Below, one piece after another: positions 48,067 through 57,883 of a DNA stretch of 64,000 nucleotides (position 1 is its first letter; each line of letters starts with the position of its first letter). The position numbers and the translations under genes were made by a program. The notes under the pieces were generated by a model. That model was not told the DNA's origin, made no database searches, and saw only the letters and a program-made list of their open reading frames with translations. Source of the stretch: Nostoc sp. UHCC 0702 (GTDB lineage Bacteria; Cyanobacteriota; Cyanobacteriia; Cyanobacteriales; Nostocaceae); assembly GCA_017164015.1 (NCBI GenBank), contig CP071065.1:4999918-5063917 (forward strand), read 5' to 3'.

Positions 48067-49386
48067 TTATTTGTTATCCCAAATCAGTTCTAAACGCTCT
48101 TGGGCTTTTTGGAGAGCTGCTTCGGTAGACTCACCTAATAATGCAGCTTCAATGGCTCGACCAAGACTGTCAGAAAGACGACTAGCCCCAGCAATAATTG
48201 GGCGAGCGCCTGCTACAGAAGTCTGATCCAAAAACACTTTTAATACTGGCTTTTTGCTAATAATTTCCTGATAAGCTTCACTTTGGGCAGCTTTCAAATT
48301 AACGGGCAAAAAACCCGTCCCAATACTCCATTCTGTTTGGAATTCTTCACTCAAAACATACTCCAAAAACTTGAGTGCAGCTTGCTCTCTTGCTGGCGCG
48401 GTCTTCATTACAAACATAACTCCCGTAACTGTCACCGTCGCCCGTCCGACACTTGCAGGCATTGGAAACACCCCATAATCAACGTTAGACTTCATGATAT
48501 AAGTCCAAGGGCCTGTCATTTGCATAGCAACCCGACCCGTAATAAAAGCGTCTTCTTCATAACCACGTTCGGGAGAAGAAAGGGTCGCTGAACCATCTGT
48601 CATCAGGTCTTTCCAGAACTGCAAAGCACTAATAGCCCCCTTATTCATCAAATTCGGTTTATTATCTGTCAATATCTCACCGCCACTACTTAATAAAAAC
48701 GGAAACCAACTCAAAACAGTCCATTCTCCCTTTCCTAAAGGCAGTAATATTCCGTACTGTTCGGGTCGCCCATCGCCATTGCGGTCAATAGTCAATTTTT
48801 TAGCAACTTGCCTTAATTCTTCCCAAGTCTTAGGCATTTCTGTGATTCCCGCAGCTTGGAAAAACTTTGGTCGGTAAAAAATACCGAAATTGGCTGTGTA
48901 TAGGGGAATTGACCAAATATGATCGTTTAAGCTCAATTCATCGAATAAACTGGGGATAATTTCTGACTTCAACGGTGATTTGTCCAGCCAATCTTCCAAA
49001 GGTTGAATTGCCCCTAATTCTGCCAACTGACCTGTAATTTGTGAATCGTATAACAAAATATCTGGAGGCGCATTGCCCACAACTGCTGTTAAGATTTTCG
49101 GTAATTGGGGATCACCAAAGAAGATAGAATCTACCTGAATATCAGTATGAGTTTGATTAAATTTGTCTACTAGTTTATTAAACACATCCCGATTAGAAGG
49201 GGGATTGAGTACTTGCCATAAGCTTAGATGAATTACTCCATCATTTTTCTGTGCTGTCCCCTGACAACCAGATAAAAATATCAGACATATACCGAGAATA
49301 ATTAACAGAAGTGAAAGCCGCAAAACAGAATTAATAAACTTGCCATAAAAATTCTGAATTGGGGATTGTAAAAGAGTAAAGTTCAT
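48067..49386 (-). CDS. ABC transporter sugar-binding lipoprotein
   Basis: 439 aa, family 1 extracellular solute-binding protein (UgpB/MalE type). The N-terminus is a lipoprotein signal with lipobox LSGC (Cys at about 41). The mature part holds the family pattern: HLSLWQVLNPPSNRDVFNKLVDKFNQTHTDIQV, PDILLYDSQITGQLAE, PLYTANFGIFYR, EDAFITGRVAMQMTGPW. It delivers an oligosaccharide or glycerol-phosphate-like ligand to a permease, which is not in this window. Ligand unknown. Length is usual. Confidence 0.88.
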   Translation of the reverse strand: MNFTLLQSPIQNFYGKFINSVLRLSLLLIILGICLIFLSGCQGTAQKNDGVIHLSLWQVLNPPSNRDVFNKLVDKFNQTHTDIQVDSIFFGDPQLPKILTAVVGNAPPDILLYDSQITGQLAELGAIQPLEDWLDKSPLKSEIIPSLFDELSLNDHIWSIPLYTANFGIFYRPKFFQAAGITEMPKTWEELRQVAKKLTIDRNGDGRPEQYGILLPLGKGEWTVLSWFPFLLSSGGEILTDNKPNLMNKGAISALQFWKDLMTDGSATLSSPERGYEEDAFITGRVAMQMTGPWTYIMKSNVDYGVFPMPASVGRATVTVTGVMFVMKTAPAREQAALKFLEYVLSEEFQTEWSIGTGFLPVNLKAAQSEAYQEIISKKPVLKVFLDQTSVAGARPIIAGASRLSDSLGRAIEAALLGESTEAALQKAQERLELIWDNK

Positions 49387-50081
49387 ACCAACTAGTTAAC
49401 CAATTGCATCGTCTGAGGATGAAGTTAAAACTTCATAGATAAGTTTGGTGATTGGGAATAATTACGCTAAAAACTTAGTACTAAGTAAGTCGGTGAGAAT
49501 AAACAGAGCTATGTTACGAAACGTAAATATCCCTGAAACCCTTACAACTGACAACTGACAACTGACGACCTTTACCAGTTAGCTTTATTTGCACCGACCT
49601 ACTTATGTATTTAGGTTGATATCTTTGCTCTGTTTTTAGGTGTGTTCAATAGCGATGATTTCCCATTTTTAAACTACATCGCAGTGTAGTCAATTAGATG
49701 ATGGTTAAATTGCTCTCCTTTCAAAGATTCAAACTCATGTCAAGCTTTCTGGCAACCTTCCCAATAACAGTAGTTATCCATCAAAATTATACCATTTGGA
49801 AGTATGCTGTCAGAGAAATTATTGGAAATGTTTTATCCAAAATATTGAATATACACCTGATATATGGTAATGTAACACCTGATCACAGCAGTTTGGTTGT
49901 CAGATTTATAACCTGACTCTGAGGTAAGAGCGTTAGTAAGCATCGACCTCTACTAGACTATCTGCTTGGTATCTTACAGAAAAGCTATTCACAGGCTCTT
50001 CTGTATTCAGCTTTCATTTATAGACTTGCTGAATAACTCGGTTGAATAAATAATTATCCATAAATAAGGACAGTACTAAGC
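49387..50081. other. Spacer with no supported gene
   Basis: AT-rich. It has a triple 'actgacaactgac'-type direct repeat near 49545-49567. A plus-strand frame at 49698-49916 has no RBS and low protein quality, so it is not called. It probably carries the promoter of the methyltransferase gene. Confidence 0.45.
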
Positions 50082-50855
50082 ATGGGCGTCCCAAATAAGG
50101 TTTTTCAAACTAGCCTGACTGACAATATTGACTACCCTGAATTCTGTTTGAAAGCCAGTTTGGATTCTTCCATATTCAGAGATTTTCGTCGCAGTGAAAT
50201 ATATAGGGTTGCATTAGAACACGACTCCTTCGAGCAAGGTTTAGAGTATCTGGAAGCAACCAAGAAGTCTTCCTCTAATGTATTGAGTAAGATTAATGAA
50301 TTCCTGAAAAATGATCAGCTCGGCAATCCTGAAGCTTTTGATTACGAGGGCATTGGTACAATAGCACCACCAACCCTGCGATACATAAAAATTCTGTCAG
50401 ATTTGGAATCTGAATTCGGTACTCTTGACAATTTAAATATATGTGAAATCGGAGTTGGTTATGGAGGTCTGTGCAGAATTATCAGTAGTTATTTCCACGT
50501 AAAAAGCTATACGTTGGTTGACTTGAAACCAGTGCTAATGCTAGCTCAAAGGTATTTAGACCATTACCCATTAAATACGACGCTGATCTATAAGACAATG
50601 AATGAATTGGCCAAAGAAAGTTATGACATTGTGATCAGCAATTATGCCTTTACAGAGATGAAACGAGAAATCCAAGATATTTATCTAGAAAAGGTGCTTT
50701 CTTCTGCCACAAAAGGCTATATTACATACAATGAAATCAATCCAAAAGATTTTAATTCTTACACAAAAGAAGAGTTGATTAAGCTCATTCCCCAAATCAG
50801 AGTAAATCCAGAAGTTGGCATATTACACCCTAAAGATTGTCTTTTGGTCTGGTAA
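50082..50855 (+). CDS. Putative sugar O-methyltransferase
   Basis: 257 aa, class I SAM-dependent methyltransferase of the 'putative sugar O-methyltransferase' type. SAM-binding motif I is NICEIGVGYGGLCRII (about 123-138); an acidic residue follows in SYTLVDLKPVL, and motif IV is YDIVISNYAFTEMKREIQ. Its N-terminus (SSIFRDFRRSEIYRVALEH) is a family feature. Its neighbour is a glycosyltransferase on the same strand, so it probably modifies a sugar on a surface glycan. ATG 50082 follows a weak AGGAC RBS. Confidence 0.75.
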   Translation: MGVPNKVFQTSLTDNIDYPEFCLKASLDSSIFRDFRRSEIYRVALEHDSFEQGLEYLEATKKSSSNVLSKINEFLKNDQLGNPEAFDYEGIGTIAPPTLRYIKILSDLESEFGTLDNLNICEIGVGYGGLCRIISSYFHVKSYTLVDLKPVLMLAQRYLDHYPLNTTLIYKTMNELAKESYDIVISNYAFTEMKREIQDIYLEKVLSSATKGYITYNEINPKDFNSYTKEELIKLIPQIRVNPEVGILHPKDCLLVW

Positions 50856-51151
50856 ACTCTTCAAAAACATAGGGAACAGGAAAGGAAGTGTTTCTTTCAT
50901 CTGTTGCGGGAGTGAAAAACGCACCAGTTGGTTTATTGCAATTTTTGTAGGATGGTATTGCTTAGGGTTCTCTAGAACCCTTATTTTTATTATATTTTGT
51001 GCCTTACCTCCGGTTATTGAGAATGGTGTTTTTCCCAAGTTTAATGGCTTGGAGATACACTCTGTAAAACTAGGGTGCATTGACTGAAATATCTGAAAAG
51101 CTTACTGTAGAGCGGGCAATAAAAACTATAATTAAAGGAGATATTTGACAG
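50856..51151. other. Spacer between methyltransferase and glycosyltransferase
   Basis: 296 bp, AT-rich; no gene supported. AAAGGAGA at 51134-51141, 10 bp before the glycosyltransferase ATG, is a strong RBS. Confidence 0.45.
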
Positions 51152-52936
51152 ATGTTTAATGATGAATTAATGCTAAGTGTAAGTTCAGATGACAGTTTGA
51201 ATATTAATTTTCAAGATATATTTGTTTCCAAGTTTATTCAATCCCAAGCTGACAAAGTTGCTTTACTATTTACTAATGAATATGAAGGGATTTTGGAAAA
51301 TAGTGGAATTGCAACCTATTACAACACTTTAAGTCAAAAGTTTTCGCAAGAAGGATGGTATGTAATCCTCATAGTCTGCTGTGCTGAAGATAAATTTGAA
51401 GGCAAATCAAATATACCTCATGTCAAGCATATATTCTCTACTTGTGAGGTAGAGCAAGTTTTAAATCTTCAGCCTATTCACTCAGCAATGTTATCTCAAG
51501 TCCAATATAATAATCCGATTGATTATACCAGTTATTGTTGTTTGTTTTTTACTCAAGCTGTTGTTACTACTTTTAAAAACTCTCTGATTTATGTGGAATT
51601 TCATGAGTATGACGGTATTGGCTACCGTACTATTCAAGCAAAACAAGCAAATATATTAGAAGCTAACTGTTTGACAGCTGTCACCATCCACGGTGGACAT
51701 GAGTGGATATCTGAGACTAACAAAAAATATATTGAAAATGATCCTGATGCGTTTTGGCAAGTTTGTTATTATGAACAGTATTCTTTTGAAAATGCTGATT
51801 TAGCCTTATTCACATCTTATCACCTAAAATCAAAAGTAGAATCTTACAGTTGGAAAACGTCTCACGCACTGCACGTTCCCTACTTTATACCCATAGTTGA
51901 AAAATTGCAAAATCCGAAAGAACTTATTGATATACATACAGCAAATATAGTTAAGCCAGAAATAGCAGAAAAAAGCAGTTTATCCCAAATTGAAGAATTG
52001 AAGTTTTGGCAAATCAAGTATATTGAAGAACTAGTTGCTAAATCATCTCCACTAACTGACACTGAGCCAAAGGTGACTGTTGGAGTCACATGCTATAACT
52101 TGGGCAAATACCTTTTAGAATGTCTTAACAGCCTGAACGTACAGACATATAAAAACTTAGAAGTAATTGTTATAGACGATGCTTCTACAGATGAATATAC
52201 ACAGGAGGTTATTAATCAAGCTGAGTTGATGTTTCCAAATTTTCAGTTTATTAAATCTAATATAAATAGAGGGTTAGGTGGCGCTCGTAACTACTTAATT
52301 GAAATTGCAGAAGGTGATTATTTTCTACCTTTCGATGCTGATAATGTAGCATTACCTTTCATGGTAGAAAAATATGTTAAAGCAGCTCTTGTTTCTAATG
52401 CTGCTATTGTTAACTCTTTGATGTTGGCCTTTGGAACGCGTAGTACTGGGGTTGAACCTGAGACTTCAATTCATTGTTTCACTGGGGGCTTACTACCTAC
52501 CATGTTGCAAAGTAATTGTTGGGGTGATGCTGGCGCGCTGTTTTCTCTGAAGATTTTACGTAAATTTAAGCATACTGAAGATAGAAGTACAGTGCATCAT
52601 GATGATTGGTATATTACGACGGCTACATCTGTAACTGGTGAAAAAATGGGCTATTATACATATCCCCTTTACTATTACAGGGTGCGTCCTGATTCAATGA
52701 TTCATTCTACTAGTAAAAATCTAGCTCGCGATCAATATCAACTTCGACGTTACCTATATCAAATAGAACCATCAAACTATTCTCATCGCCATATATACAT
52801 GTTACTGACTGCTACACAACAACTTATGCAATCTCGGGAGTCCTTGCAGTTCCAACTTCAGCAAGCTCAGGTAGAATTAGAACTAGCAAAGTCTCGAATT
52901 GCAGCTATGGAAACAAGTAATATCAAGTTCGGCTAA
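51152..52936 (+). CDS. Two-part glycosyltransferase (N-terminal GT-B-like region, C-terminal GT2)
   Basis: 594 aa. The C-terminal half (from about 307) is a GT-A glycosyltransferase family 2 domain: VTVGVTCYNLGKYLLECLNSLNVQTYKNLEVIVIDDASTDE, the metal-binding FDADN, and GLGGARN. The N-terminal half (about 1-300: EYEGILENSGIATYYNTLSQKFSQEGW; YVEFHEYDGIGYRTIQAKQ) looks like the N-terminal Rossmann region of GT4-type enzymes (GT-B fold) and lacks a clear catalytic half. Its C-terminal end (about 560-590) is a coiled coil. It probably builds exopolysaccharide or heterocyst/sheath glycan; target unknown. Confidence 0.75.
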   Translation: MFNDELMLSVSSDDSLNINFQDIFVSKFIQSQADKVALLFTNEYEGILENSGIATYYNTLSQKFSQEGWYVILIVCCAEDKFEGKSNIPHVKHIFSTCEVEQVLNLQPIHSAMLSQVQYNNPIDYTSYCCLFFTQAVVTTFKNSLIYVEFHEYDGIGYRTIQAKQANILEANCLTAVTIHGGHEWISETNKKYIENDPDAFWQVCYYEQYSFENADLALFTSYHLKSKVESYSWKTSHALHVPYFIPIVEKLQNPKELIDIHTANIVKPEIAEKSSLSQIEELKFWQIKYIEELVAKSSPLTDTEPKVTVGVTCYNLGKYLLECLNSLNVQTYKNLEVIVIDDASTDEYTQEVINQAELMFPNFQFIKSNINRGLGGARNYLIEIAEGDYFLPFDADNVALPFMVEKYVKAALVSNAAIVNSLMLAFGTRSTGVEPETSIHCFTGGLLPTMLQSNCWGDAGALFSLKILRKFKHTEDRSTVHHDDWYITTATSVTGEKMGYYTYPLYYYRVRPDSMIHSTSKNLARDQYQLRRYLYQIEPSNYSHRHIYMLLTATQQLMQSRESLQFQLQQAQVELELAKSRIAAMETSNIKFG

Positions 52937-53142
52937 TTACTTACGATATAGTCGGTTTGCTTAGTAATAGCTAATAGGTAATGGGTAATGGGTAATAGGT
53001 AATACTCAAAACCAATTACCAATTACCAATACTTCGGCTTCGCTCAGTACAAGTTCCCAATTACCGACCTCCAGAGATATCATAAGTGTTTAAACGAACA
53101 TGATATAATATCAATTCTCCTTGATTTCATAGAAAAACTGTT

Positions 53143-54045
53143 TCACCTCTGGCTGATATCTAATATTCCCTGATCCGCATCTAATGTCACCTGGACACCC
53201 ACTGGTAACGCGGCATTGGGGATATCATGACCAAAGGGCAAATCAGAGACAATAGGAATACCCAAATCAGCCAAGCGATCGCGCAAAACTGACTCTACAG
53301 TAAAACTAGGAATATTCTGTGGCGCTTCGCAACGGTAAAAGCTTCCCAAAGCAATACCTCGCAGTTTTTGTAAAGCACCACTCAAACGCCACTGCGTTAG
53401 CATCCTGTCAATACGGTATGGTGCTTCTGTGACATCCTCCAAAGCCAGAATCACACCATCTAAATTCGGTAGTATGGGTGTGGCTAAAAGATGGGTAGCC
53501 ACCGTCAGATTACCTGGTAACAACATGCCACTAGCAATGCCACCGCCCCAACCACAACCTTTCAGAGGAGTTAGAGGACAACCTTCCACCCAATCGAATA
53601 ATCGTTGCATTGACCAATCTGGCTCATCTGCCAAAGTAGTCAACACGGGAGCATGAACGCTGGAAATTCCTGCTGTGTAAAGACTCCATAACAAAGCAGT
53701 GATGTCTGAAAAACCAATCAGCCATTTTGGAGATGTTGAGTTTGTATGCCAATTCCAATTTTCCAAAATGCGGGTGCTGCCGAAACCGCCTCTAGCACAA
53801 AGGATACCGCGACAATCTGGATCTTGCCACGCTGCTGCTAATTGCTGAGTGCGGTTTTCATCTTTACCTGCTAAATATCCCCATCTGTCATCTATCTGTG
53901 GAATGATTTCTACTTGATAACCACGCGATCGCCAAATTTCCACACTCTGCCCAAACGTTTCAAATTCTCGCAGAGCACCGCTAGGGGCAATTACTCGCAG
54001 CAAGTCACCAGGTTTCAGGGGCGGTGGTAAAATTTTAGATTGCAT
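53143..54045 (-). CDS. ldcA: LD-carboxypeptidase (S66 family)
   Basis: 300 aa, MccF/LdcA-type serine peptidase. The Ser-Glu-His triad is in LIGFSDITALLW (S), ILALEDVTEAPYRIDRM (E) and LPFGHDIPNAALPVG (H). The N-terminal KPGDLLRVIAPSG and the RGGFGSTRIL motif are typical. It removes the terminal D-alanine from murein tetrapeptide in peptidoglycan recycling, or detoxifies microcin-like acyl-sulfamates. Length is right for the family. It has no signal peptide, so it is cytoplasmic. Diverges from the GT4 gene. Confidence 0.88.
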   Translation of the reverse strand: MQSKILPPPLKPGDLLRVIAPSGALREFETFGQSVEIWRSRGYQVEIIPQIDDRWGYLAGKDENRTQQLAAAWQDPDCRGILCARGGFGSTRILENWNWHTNSTSPKWLIGFSDITALLWSLYTAGISSVHAPVLTTLADEPDWSMQRLFDWVEGCPLTPLKGCGWGGGIASGMLLPGNLTVATHLLATPILPNLDGVILALEDVTEAPYRIDRMLTQWRLSGALQKLRGIALGSFYRCEAPQNIPSFTVESVLRDRLADLGIPIVSDLPFGHDIPNAALPVGVQVTLDADQGILDISQR

Positions 54046-54091
54046 GAATAATCTGTTAGTAGTAAAGAGTAAAGATAAGCAAACAGAGTAG

Positions 54092-55171
54092 ATGGTAATA
54101 CAGTCTTACAAATTGTTATTTATGTCCACTCCCGTCGGTGCCCTGGGTACAGGATTGGGCGGTGGAGTGGAATTGACTTTATTTAATATCGCTCAACCGA
54201 TGCTGCGGCGAGGACACAAACTAAAAGTTGTGGCACCGCAAGGATCTGTTATTGGTTCATTGCCCATTCAAGAAATCCCCGGAACACTCCAGATATCAGC
54301 CCAAAATCAAACTCGTACCGACCCAATTTTCGTACCTGCTAATTCGGTTTTGGCGAATATGTGGGATTATGCTCGCCAAGTGCAAACAGACTACGATTTG
54401 ATTGTGAATTTTGCTTATGATTGGCTGCCATTGTATTTAACACCCTTTTTTAACCGTCCCATAGCCCATCTCATCAGTATGGGTTCTCTGACAGATGCAA
54501 TGGATCAGATGATTGAACAGGTAGTAAATCGTTTTCCAGGTACTATTGGCGTTCACGGTAAAACACAAGCAGCTACTTTTTCATTTGCAGACCAATGTAA
54601 GTGTCTAGTTAATGGGATAGATTTATCTGCTTATCAGTTTTGTGGTGAACCAGGTTCGTCTTTAGCATGGGTAGGTCGGATAGCACCGGAAAAAGGGCTA
54701 GAAGATGCAGTAGCAGCAGCAAAAATCACAGGCATTCCCTTGAAAATCTTTGGACTAATACAAAATGAAACTTACTGGGAGCAGATTTGTCAAGAATATC
54801 CTGATGCACCCATAGAATACGTAGGATTTTTACCGACCAATGAACTACAACAGCAATTAGGGCAGTGTCGGGCAGTATTCATAACTCCCCGATGGATAGA
54901 GGCTTATCCGAATGTGGCGCTGGAAGCACTCGCCTGTGGAGTGCCGTTAATTGCCTATCGTCGGGGCGGGTTGACAGAAATTGTACAGGATGGCAAAACA
55001 GGCTTTTTGGTAGAACCAGATAGTGTCCAAGGTTTAGTAGAAGCTATTTACCGCCTGGATGAAATTGACCGTTACGCCTGTCGCCAGCAAGCACAAACAG
55101 ATTACTCTCAAGAGGCTATGGGCGATCGCATACAGAATTGGTTTGACAACATTCTCAGCAATCATCCATAG
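54092..55171 (+). CDS. GT4 glycosyltransferase, resembling tetrahydrobiopterin glucosyltransferase
   Basis: 359 aa, GT-B glycosyltransferase family 4. The N-terminus LLFMSTPVGALGTGLGGGVELTLFNIAQPMLRRGH is close to that I recall for the Synechococcus UDP-glucose:tetrahydrobiopterin glucosyltransferase. The donor site is VGRIAPEKGLEDAV, and WIEAYPNVALEALACGVPLIAYRRGG carries the catalytic E-x7-E. It probably glycosylates a pteridine made for photoprotection, but other GT4 acceptors are possible. A strong terminator follows. Confidence 0.7.
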   Translation: MVIQSYKLLFMSTPVGALGTGLGGGVELTLFNIAQPMLRRGHKLKVVAPQGSVIGSLPIQEIPGTLQISAQNQTRTDPIFVPANSVLANMWDYARQVQTDYDLIVNFAYDWLPLYLTPFFNRPIAHLISMGSLTDAMDQMIEQVVNRFPGTIGVHGKTQAATFSFADQCKCLVNGIDLSAYQFCGEPGSSLAWVGRIAPEKGLEDAVAAAKITGIPLKIFGLIQNETYWEQICQEYPDAPIEYVGFLPTNELQQQLGQCRAVFITPRWIEAYPNVALEALACGVPLIAYRRGGLTEIVQDGKTGFLVEPDSVQGLVEAIYRLDEIDRYACRQQAQTDYSQEAMGDRIQNWFDNILSNHP

Positions 55172-55185
55172 TTGCTAAAACTATC

Positions 55186-55217
55186 AAAAACTCCATACCC
55201 AAGGGTATGGAGTTTTT
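55186..55217 (+). terminator. Intrinsic terminator after the GT4 gene
   Basis: 15-bp perfect stem AAAAACTCCATACCC/GGGTATGGAGTTTTT with a 2-nt loop, 15 nt after the GT4 stop codon, ending in a T run. Confidence 0.9.
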
Positions 55218-55913
55218 GGGAATGGGGAATCCCCCGTGACATTGGTTGAGAAAAGGGTGAAAAAAGTGGAATTTTCCTATAAATCCTACTCAAATCTACT
55301 TTGAGCCTGAGTACTTCCTGCTTCACCCTGGTAATGTCGGCATTATCCAGTCCACAGGCTATCCCGATCTAACTGATCGTTCTTACCTATACTTGGTTTC
55401 AGGTAAGCTACTTAAGTATTTTTACTGTAAAAAACTTAAAATCAAACTGCGATATAAAGCTATTTTGAGTAGATTTAGGTAGGTTTTTAACTTCTGTTTT
55501 TAGCCCTACAAAACTGCAAAAGGCACTTTTGCAACAGGTCTAACGATGTAAGATATACGGCAATTGGATTTTGGTAAGCTTTTTGTGTTTTCCCAAAAAT
55601 TCAGATATTGTATTACTTAGGAGTAATATCAAGCTATTTGCATGTATTAATCCTCGTATTTGATACCAATGAACAGCAAAAGACAAAAAAGCTTAAGTTC
55701 CTCTTCAAAATCAATATCTTCACTGGTAAACATGTTCGCAAATTTGCAAATATCTAGCTTAACAATCCATAAATTCAGGGTAGGATGCAATGACTACATC
55801 TGAAAGAACCTTAACAAAAGTTTGAGATAGCATGCCTCTATCTCAAACCTTTGTCTAAAACTCCATACAAAGTTGGTAAAATCCAAGTATAATTACTACA
55901 CTGTTGGTATCAC
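55218..55913. other. Long non-coding spacer
   Basis: About 700 bp of AT-rich DNA. No gene, tRNA or clear promoter motif was found. The sequence 'TCTAAAACTCCATAC' at about 55853-55867 repeats part of the upstream terminator arm. Confidence 0.4.
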
Positions 55914-56099
55914 ATGAGTAAAAGTTTAACCGTTCAGCAAATTCATCTTGATTTGGAATTAGATGAAGCCGAAAGGCTGGAAAAACACTGTAATCAGACA
56001 AGCAAAACCGAAACTGATGTGATTCACGAACTGATTCGCAAACTGCCTGATTACCCGAGTTCTCTACCAACAAACGTAGATAAACACCACAGCAGTTGA
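55914..56099 (+). CDS. Small RHH-like protein (plus copy)
   Basis: 61 aa. The sequence LTVQQIHLDLELDEAERLEKHCNQTSKTETDVIHELIRKLP has a strand-helix-helix plan of ribbon-helix-helix (CopG-like) DNA-binding proteins. Its mirror-image neighbour (56101-56286, minus) codes a related 61-aa protein; the two share V-x(4)-L-x-L-x(4)-AE/VE-LE-x-C-x-TS/TG-x-T/A-x-D-x-I-x-ELIR-x-LP. They converge with one base between stop codons. Such proteins are usually antitoxins or autoregulators; no toxin is adjacent. Start ATG 55914 lacks a strong RBS. Confidence 0.55.
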   Translation: MSKSLTVQQIHLDLELDEAERLEKHCNQTSKTETDVIHELIRKLPDYPSSLPTNVDKHHSS

Positions 56100-56100
56100 G

Positions 56101-56286
56101 TTAAGTTTCTCCAACCACTTGTTTCGGAAGTGTTACTGAAGAAGTCTCAACTGGTAGAGACCGGATTAATTCCCTAATTGTATCGGTTGCAGGTCTTCCT
56201 GTTTTTGAGCAATACTGTTCAAGCTTCTCCACCTCGCTGGATGTGAGATTTACAGTTAGTCGCTTAACAGCCCATTTTTTATTCAT
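56101..56286 (-). CDS. Small RHH-like protein (minus copy)
   Basis: 61 aa (MNKKWAVKRLTVNLTSSEVEKLEQYCSK...). The strand RLTVNL followed by helix EVEKLEQYCSKTG and second helix ATDTIRELIRSL gives the RHH plan. It is the convergent paralogue of the 55914 gene and ends one base from it. An AAGGAGAAAAA RBS (56291-56301 on the complement) supports the start, and a long inverted repeat lies 45-108 bp upstream, possibly its operator. Confidence 0.65.
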   Translation of the reverse strand: MNKKWAVKRLTVNLTSSEVEKLEQYCSKTGRPATDTIRELIRSLPVETSSVTLPKQVVGET

Positions 56287-56331
56287 GATTCATTTTTCTC
56301 CTTGATATATTAGTCTTCGTAGAAAAAAATT

Positions 56332-56394
56332 TTACCCCCGTTTGAAGAATTAGTGGTAACTTTACCCAAAAAATTCTTCACTTTTCGGGGGTAA
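56332..56394. promoter_or_regulatory. Two-part inverted repeat upstream of the RHH gene
   Basis: TTACCCCCG (56332-56340) pairs with CGGGGGTAA (56386-56394) and GAAGAATT (56344-56351) with AATTCTTC (56372-56379). The nested 9- and 8-bp arms form a long hairpin with a 20-nt loop. It could be an operator or a transcript structure that ends transcription. Confidence 0.6.
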
Positions 56395-56966
56395 GTTCAT
56401 TTTCTCCCACTTTCTGAAATTGTTTTTGATAACTTTGTGAATCACACCCTGATATAAATAGACTAAAAAGCAGCTTTTTCGTGCCTGGTAGATACTGGAT
56501 TTTTTAGGTTACTTATCTAGCATCAAGCACTTATAGTGTTAATGCTACAGTATAAATCACATGATTTCATGAAAGAAATCATGAAGAAGTAGCATTCATC
56601 TTGGTTTACAAGAAAAATATACCAAGAGTTAGCACCAGTTTTTACCATGCGATCGCCTACTTAACCCTACTGTGTAGTCGATAGTATAGCGTTAATGGTC
56701 AAAATTGCATCCTTGCTTATTCGGATACCGAATTGCGCTTATTCATTATTTTTTTTTATCATTTTAAAAATAAAGAATATTTGCTTCTATCGTTTATCAG
56801 ACGTACATTTAAGTCATGAGGTTGAACACAAACTGAAATGACACAAAGAGGTGTAATGTGAATCACGAGCAACTTTTTACCCTTGACCAACCAAGTTTAA
56901 ACAATAACAAAATTGTTAAAAAGCTGATTGGTCAGTAAAAGTCAGACCAAGGCAGGTGTAGTGTTC
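56395..56966. other. Spacer before the secreted protein gene
   Basis: AT-rich, no gene supported. Contains one GCGATCGC-like site at about 56649 and a T9 run at about 56750. A coding frame upstream of ATG 56967 (from TTG 56928) is open but is not preferred. Confidence 0.4.
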
Positions 56967-57281
56967 ATGAAACTTTTCCAAATTATTCTAGTGACCTTTA
57001 TGCTTTTGGTCAACTTATTAATTGCTTGCCCCTCTTGGGCAGATAGACCTCCTAACTTTATTAGCAATGCTGACTACTTTGAAGTTGGACAAAAAGTCAT
57101 TTGGCTTTACAAGCCTCGTGCAGATTCTGCCGATGTCCAAAGAATTCCTGCCGAAGTAGTCAAGCTAGGCTCAAAGCAAGTGCAAATCAAGGTGTACAGA
57201 CCCAACAAAGAAGTTATCAATCGTTGGGTAAATCGAAACAGACTTGAAAGTTTACATCAGGTTAAACACTCAGTACCTTAA
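56967..57281 (+). CDS. Small secreted SH3-like protein
   Basis: 104 aa from ATG 56967. Residues 1-25 form a signal peptide (KLFQIILVTFMLLVNLLIACPSWA), with cleavage likely after SWA; a cysteine at 21 is not in a lipobox. The mature part (YFEVGQKVIWLYKPRADSADVQRIPAEVVKLGSKQVQIKVYRPNKEVINRWVNRNRLE) is a five-strand SH3-like domain, seen in many small cyanobacterial proteins. It is therefore periplasmic or extracellular. Function unknown. Confidence 0.65.
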   Translation: MKLFQIILVTFMLLVNLLIACPSWADRPPNFISNADYFEVGQKVIWLYKPRADSADVQRIPAEVVKLGSKQVQIKVYRPNKEVINRWVNRNRLESLHQVKHSVP

Positions 57282-57883
57282 GAGGATGTTTGTCAAGTCG
57301 TTTTGAATACTCAAATCCTGACTTTAGGGGAGTAGGGTAAAACGAAAAATCTGGTAGTTTCAGCTTCGTTTAATGCTGACTGTACTTAGATTTTCACCCA
57401 AATCAAAATTATTGATACTTCTCAAACATCCACTAATACCGTTTTACTTTAATTTTTATATAAGTAGGCAATTCTTGAACTGGAGCAGAGGCGAAAGAAT
57501 TGATACCAGTAAAGCAGTGAAGTGGTATAAAAAAAGGTCAATCTGCGTTCATCTGGAAGCGGAACAGATAATGACTGCTTACTAAGCAAAGATTTCAAAG
57601 TCTTTACGGAATTGCACTATGCCGTGTTGTAGTACTAATAAGCTAATGTGCTAAAAACTGTCTGAAACCTCTTGACTTATTTGTAGTATACTTGTAGTAT
57701 AAATAAAAGATAGAGTTTGTGTGCTTTTGTAACTAAATAATACTAAGAGATTGAAATTTACCTTTGAAATATCTGACTATTAATAGCTTTTTCTGGCTGC
57801 ATAATTGAGATTCGAGATTAAAGAAAGATTTGTAACGCAGCCAGCACAGATTTACTTGTTATGTATTGGTGAAGGATAAATCT
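57282..57883. other. Spacer with no supported gene
   Basis: AT-rich. The near-perfect direct repeat TTGTAGTATA occurs twice at about 57680-57701 and may include promoter elements for the next gene. A 70-codon frame at 57373-57585 has no RBS and is not called. Confidence 0.4.

Noticed and set aside
49698..49916. 72-codon plus-strand frame
   Set aside because: No RBS, no recognisable composition or partner; probably chance.
57373..57585. 70-codon plus-strand frame
   Set aside because: No RBS and unlikely composition.
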